From Paragonimus skrjabini miyazakii (lineage: Eukaryota > Platyhelminthes > Trematoda > Plagiorchiida > Troglotrematidae): DNA of 64,000 bases. This document shows positions 61,001-64,000 of this stretch, piece by piece (positions within the stretch are counted from its first letter, which is position 1; each line of letters starts with the position of its first letter). Location of the stretch: positions 85,266 through 149,265 of the forward strand of contig JTDE01001372.1 in NCBI GenBank assembly GCA_014338405.1, in the 5' to 3' direction. The position numbers and the translations under genes are program-made. The notes beneath the pieces are model-generated. The model did not search any database. It was not told the origin of the DNA and saw nothing but the letters and a program-made list of their open reading frames with translations.

Positions 61001-61553
61001 TGTCCAGGTGGTGTCGACCTTGCGGCAATAATTACCCCTCTCTGTTTCTGGACACGCAGACATTCAAGAGAATCTGCAGAGATTTCCTTATTTTTGTTTA
61101 CAAACGATGTTTCATTTCTGTACAACAACCTTTTGTATCACCTTTGCATTTTGTTGAAATTGATCAAGTTACCTTGCAATACAATACAAATTTGTGCACG
61201 TCGGTCGGCTCTTCTCTCCGTTGCGCAGTCGTTTGACGATACTACACGGATCTATCATCCAATTTTTTAGCTCAGTTGTACTACGAACATCGTCGCATCC
61301 CGGATCGCGCTTCAGCAGTCCACGGCAACTCTGCGATATTACCCACTTCCGGATACTGGTAATTTGGAATATTGTGGTGGTCATCTTGAACACTCGTGGG
61401 CACTTTACTGTGAGTCAAATCTTTTTTATTACCATAACTTGCTGGAAGCTTGTAACTATTTTGTTTCATTTGTTCATTGTGTTATCACCTACAACTTAGT
61501 GAGGTACACTCACATTCACTTAGTCTATTCAGTAACTAGTCCGTACCACTACA
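61001..61553 (+). mobile_element. 5' LTR of a plus-strand CsRn1-like Ty3/gypsy element
   Basis: It begins TGTCCAGG and ends CACTACA, three bases before the primer-binding site. The left border is set by the interruption of the minus-strand integrase and could be TGTT at 60998. It is unlike the LTR at 8412-8939 apart from the CACTACA end. The 3' LTR is outside the window, so the borders are inferred. Confidence 0.6.
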
Positions 61554-61556
61554 AAT

Positions 61557-61574
61557 TGGTGAGCCCGACATAGT
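61557..61574 (+). other. primer-binding site, tRNA-Trp type
   Basis: TGGTGAGCCCGACATAG closely resembles the complement of the tRNA-Trp 3' end used by the CsRn1 clade (TGGTGACCCCGACGT), with a few mismatches. Confidence 0.65.
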
Positions 61575-61734
61575 CAACTTTTCCTCACCTTTTTCCATCG
61601 TCATAAGTCAACAACCTCTTAGTACCTTCACTTTGTGTTTGCTTCTCTTTCTCGTTGTTTTGTTCAATCATCTCAAGCGTTAACGTGTTCACTACCCCCA
61701 TTAATTTTACGTGTTAAAAGTGTCCTCGGTTACC

Positions 61735-62540
61735 ATGTCCGACTACGACGATTCAACCGAGCAGCTGACCGCATCCGTGCACATCAAATTACGTGAAGTT
61801 GAGTCATTAACCCTCTTCTCTGGTTTGGACAAGTTGAAGCTCTTTTTCGAACGAGGCGCATTAAGTCACAAACCATGATGTACTCCTACGTAGTTCAGTC
61901 AATCCCGACCGAGATCGCTGAAGAAGTCTCCGATCTTATTGACAGCATGCCTGAAGACCAGCCGTACGATAAGCTGAAAGACGCCTTAATTAGCAGAGTG
62001 GGTGTTTCCAAACAGCGGAAGTTAGACCAACTAATTTCTGAAATGAAGCTAGGCTACCGCAAGCCATCCTGACTCCTAAGACACATGAAGAAGCTTCTCG
62101 GAGGCAGAAAGATGGACGACACCATTTTTCGACAGTTGTGGAAGAAAAACCTACCATCGTCGACTCGTGAGATTTTAGCTCTGTTCAGCAGTGCTGTGCC
62201 TATAGAGGAAGTTGCGGAAGCAGCTGACAAAATGTTGGATGTTCAATGTAATCCCCAGTCTATGAATACAGTTATCAGCCAGACTTATGATGACCTGCGT
62301 CATCAAGTAGAGTGTTTGACCAAACAGGTCCAGTCACTGGTTTGCAGCCTACACTCTCGATCGCACAGACCATGCAGCCGATCTAAAACCCCTTCTCGAC
62401 GTCCGACAGCACCAGCACACGAAGACCATGGTCACTGTTGGTATCACCGTACCTCCGGCCACCGAGCAAAAAGGTGCACTCATCCTTGCACCTTTACCAC
62501 CTCACCGACAACACAGGGAAGCTCAGCAACCGGCCAGTGA
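61735..62540 (+). pseudogene. gag of the CsRn1-like element, broken
   Basis: The start MSDYDDSTEQLTASV lies at 61735. A frameshift near 61870 is followed by MYSYVVQSIPTEIAEEVSDL and then QRKLDQLISEMKLGYRKPS, typical Gag capsid text of this clade. An in-frame TGA at 62070-62072 interrupts it, and the frame resumes as LLGGRKMDDTIFRQLW. The zinc finger CWYHRTSGHRAKRCTHPC near 62440 is the variant C-H-C-C spacing characteristic of CsRn1-type Gag. The frame ends at 62538-62540, overlapping the protease frame by about 100 nt. Confidence 0.8.
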
Positions 62541-63027
62541 CGGTGACGGTTGTACCTAGTGTCTCCTCCAAATGTCGCCTTTTCTACATCCCTGACAAAT
62601 CTACAGGCTATAATTTCCTAGTCGACACCGGTGCTGAGGTAAGCGTGATTCCATGCGCCACAGGCGACCGCCAACGGTGCCAGCCTATTTTCTCCTTACA
62701 AGCAGCCAACGGAACAACGATACAAACGTACGGTCGACGTTCAATCACCCTTAACCTTGGACTGCGACGTCAATTCCTCTGGATTTTTTGGTGGCAGACG
62801 TTCAGACCGCAATTCTAGGTGCCGCTTTCCTATCTCATTATGATTTCTTGGTAGATATTCAACACCACACGCTTTTGGATAACCTGACTTCCTTTAGTGC
62901 TAAGGGTAAATTAACCAACATGAATTCCATCGGAATCCATATGGCAGTACCCAAGCCCTCAAAATATTCTCAGATGATCCAACAATACCCCCAGCTCATC
63001 ATCCGTCGTATCACCCGCATTCTCTGA
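62438..63027 (+). pseudogene. aspartic protease region of the CsRn1-like element, frameshifted
   Basis: It starts in the -1 frame relative to gag, which may reflect a natural frameshift. The active site NFLVDTGAEVSVIP (DTGA) is near 62612-62655, followed by LQAANGTTIQTYGRRSITL. After another frame change near 62790 comes AILGAAFLSHYDFLVDIQ. Further stops precede the RT. Confidence 0.8.
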
Positions 63028-63030
63028 AAC

Positions 63031-64000
63031 ACGACGTGACACATACCATAGTGACCAAATGACAATCGGTGATCGCTCGCCCCAGACGTCTTCTCCCCGA
63101 AAAGCTGAAAATCGCTAAAGCGGAATTTGACCACATGCTTCAGCTTGGTATTATCCGCCCATCCAAGAGCGCATGGTCTTCCCCCTTGTAGTTGGTCCCT
63201 AAGAAAACGCCAGGCTATTGGAGACCATGTGGTGATTTCCGAGCACTCAACAATGCTACCGTACCCCATTCCCCAAATTCATGACTATTCTCTGACTCTC
63301 CATTCCAAGCGCATTTTCTCTAAAATCGACCTGGTGCGTGCATATTACCAAATCCCCGTCGCTGAAGAAGACATTCCAAAGACTACAATAACAACTCCAT
63401 TTAGTATGTACGAGTACCTTCGAATGCCCTTCGGCCTTCGAAATGCAGCTCAAACATTCCAGCGTTTCATGGATCAAGTTGTACGTGGTCTAGATTTTGT
63501 CTTTGTTTATCTCGACGATGTTTTGGCAGCCAGTCCTTCTCCCGAAGAACATGAAATACATCTTCGTGTTTTATTGGAACGTCTGAATGAATGCAGCATT
63601 TCCATCGATTTACCAAAGTGTGAGTTTGGCGTCTCATCCCTCGAATTTCTTAGACATTTCACAGACGCAAGTGGCATCAAACCCTTGGACATCAAATTGC
63701 AAGCGCTTCAAGTATATCCCATTCCAGACTCCATTAAAAAAACTTCCACCTTCTATTGGAATTGTTAACGTTTATCGTCGTTTTATCCCTCACTGCTCAC
63801 AGCTTTTGAAGCCATTAACCAATCTACTCCGTGGTTCTAAAATGGGCGTTATTTTACATCCTAAGGCGCCACAAGCGTTCAACGACGTCAAAAAACACTC
63901 AGCGACGCAATGACCCTCACTCGCTTCAATCCAGAGCCGACCGCTCATCTGATCCTCACGACAGATGCGTCCAACCATGCTGTTGGTGCGGTGCTTCAGC
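63031..64000 (+). pseudogene. reverse transcriptase and start of RNase H of the CsRn1-like element, runs off the window
   Basis: RT motifs in order: IFSKIDLVRAYYQIPV, TPFSMYEYLRMPFGLRNAAQ, and FVFVYLDDVLAAS with catalytic YLDD, then LPKCEFGVSSLEFL. A stop at about 63766 and a frame change precede VYRRFIPHCSQLLKPL, and LILTTDASNHAVGAVLQ at the window end begins RNase H. Catalytic residues are intact, but stops and frameshifts make this copy defective. RNase H, integrase and the 3' LTR should follow to the right. Confidence 0.85.

Noticed and set aside
1..64000. CRISPR arrays, operons, bacterial-type genes
   Set aside because: No regularly spaced short repeats, no ribosome-binding-site-led gene strings. 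Introns and retroelements show the DNA is eukaryotic.

Overview
The window looks like nuclear DNA of a parasitic flatworm, most likely a digenean fluke. The grounds are AT-rich sequence with very low gene density, short two-exon genes for LC8-type dynein light chains (an expanded family in trematodes), a CsRn1-like Ty3/gypsy element with a tRNA-Trp-like primer-binding site, Penelope-like and RTE-like retroelement remains, and a dispersed SINE-like family carrying a hammerhead ribozyme, comparable to the Sm-alpha family known from Schistosoma. The species cannot be fixed from this sequence. There are two assembly gaps, at 20306-20405 and 35245-35669. Layout: 1-8.4 kb is non-coding apart from one hammerhead repeat copy (1491-1951). 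A solo LTR with a 4-bp target duplication lies at 8412-8939. 9.3-15.0 kb holds two decayed repeat copies. A broken Penelope-like element (15398-16701, minus) and an intact dynein light chain gene (17046-17474, minus) follow. An RTE-like remnant occupies about 19330-20305. Two more Penelope-like fragments lie at 25.0 and 26.0 kb. The second dynein light chain gene (35670-35912, 5' part lost in the gap) has hammerhead repeats on both sides. The third gene (49005-49584, plus) is intact. From 54.7 kb to the right edge retroelements dominate: a decayed Ty3/gypsy pol (55062-57180), an inverted pair of hammerhead repeats (58895-59232), the 3' end of a minus-strand Ty3/gypsy element, and inside it a plus-strand CsRn1-like element that runs off the window. 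How it works together: the only host genes I can defend are the three light-chain paralogs. Everything else recognisable is retroelement-derived. The notable system is the hammerhead-bearing SINE-like family, with at least 14 copies or fragments on both strands. In sense orientation it has tRNA-like pol III A and B boxes followed by a minimal type I hammerhead with a palindromic stem III. One copy (59111-59155) has a complete catalytic core, another (1566-1610) a complete core with one mismatch in stem II. Three places show head-to-tail unit junctions. One short copy (52967-53053) starts exactly at the predicted self-cleavage site and is flanked by a roughly 10-bp direct repeat, as if a self-cleaved RNA had been reverse-transcribed and inserted. 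Long stretches, stated individually, contain only short open frames that I could not connect to any family.
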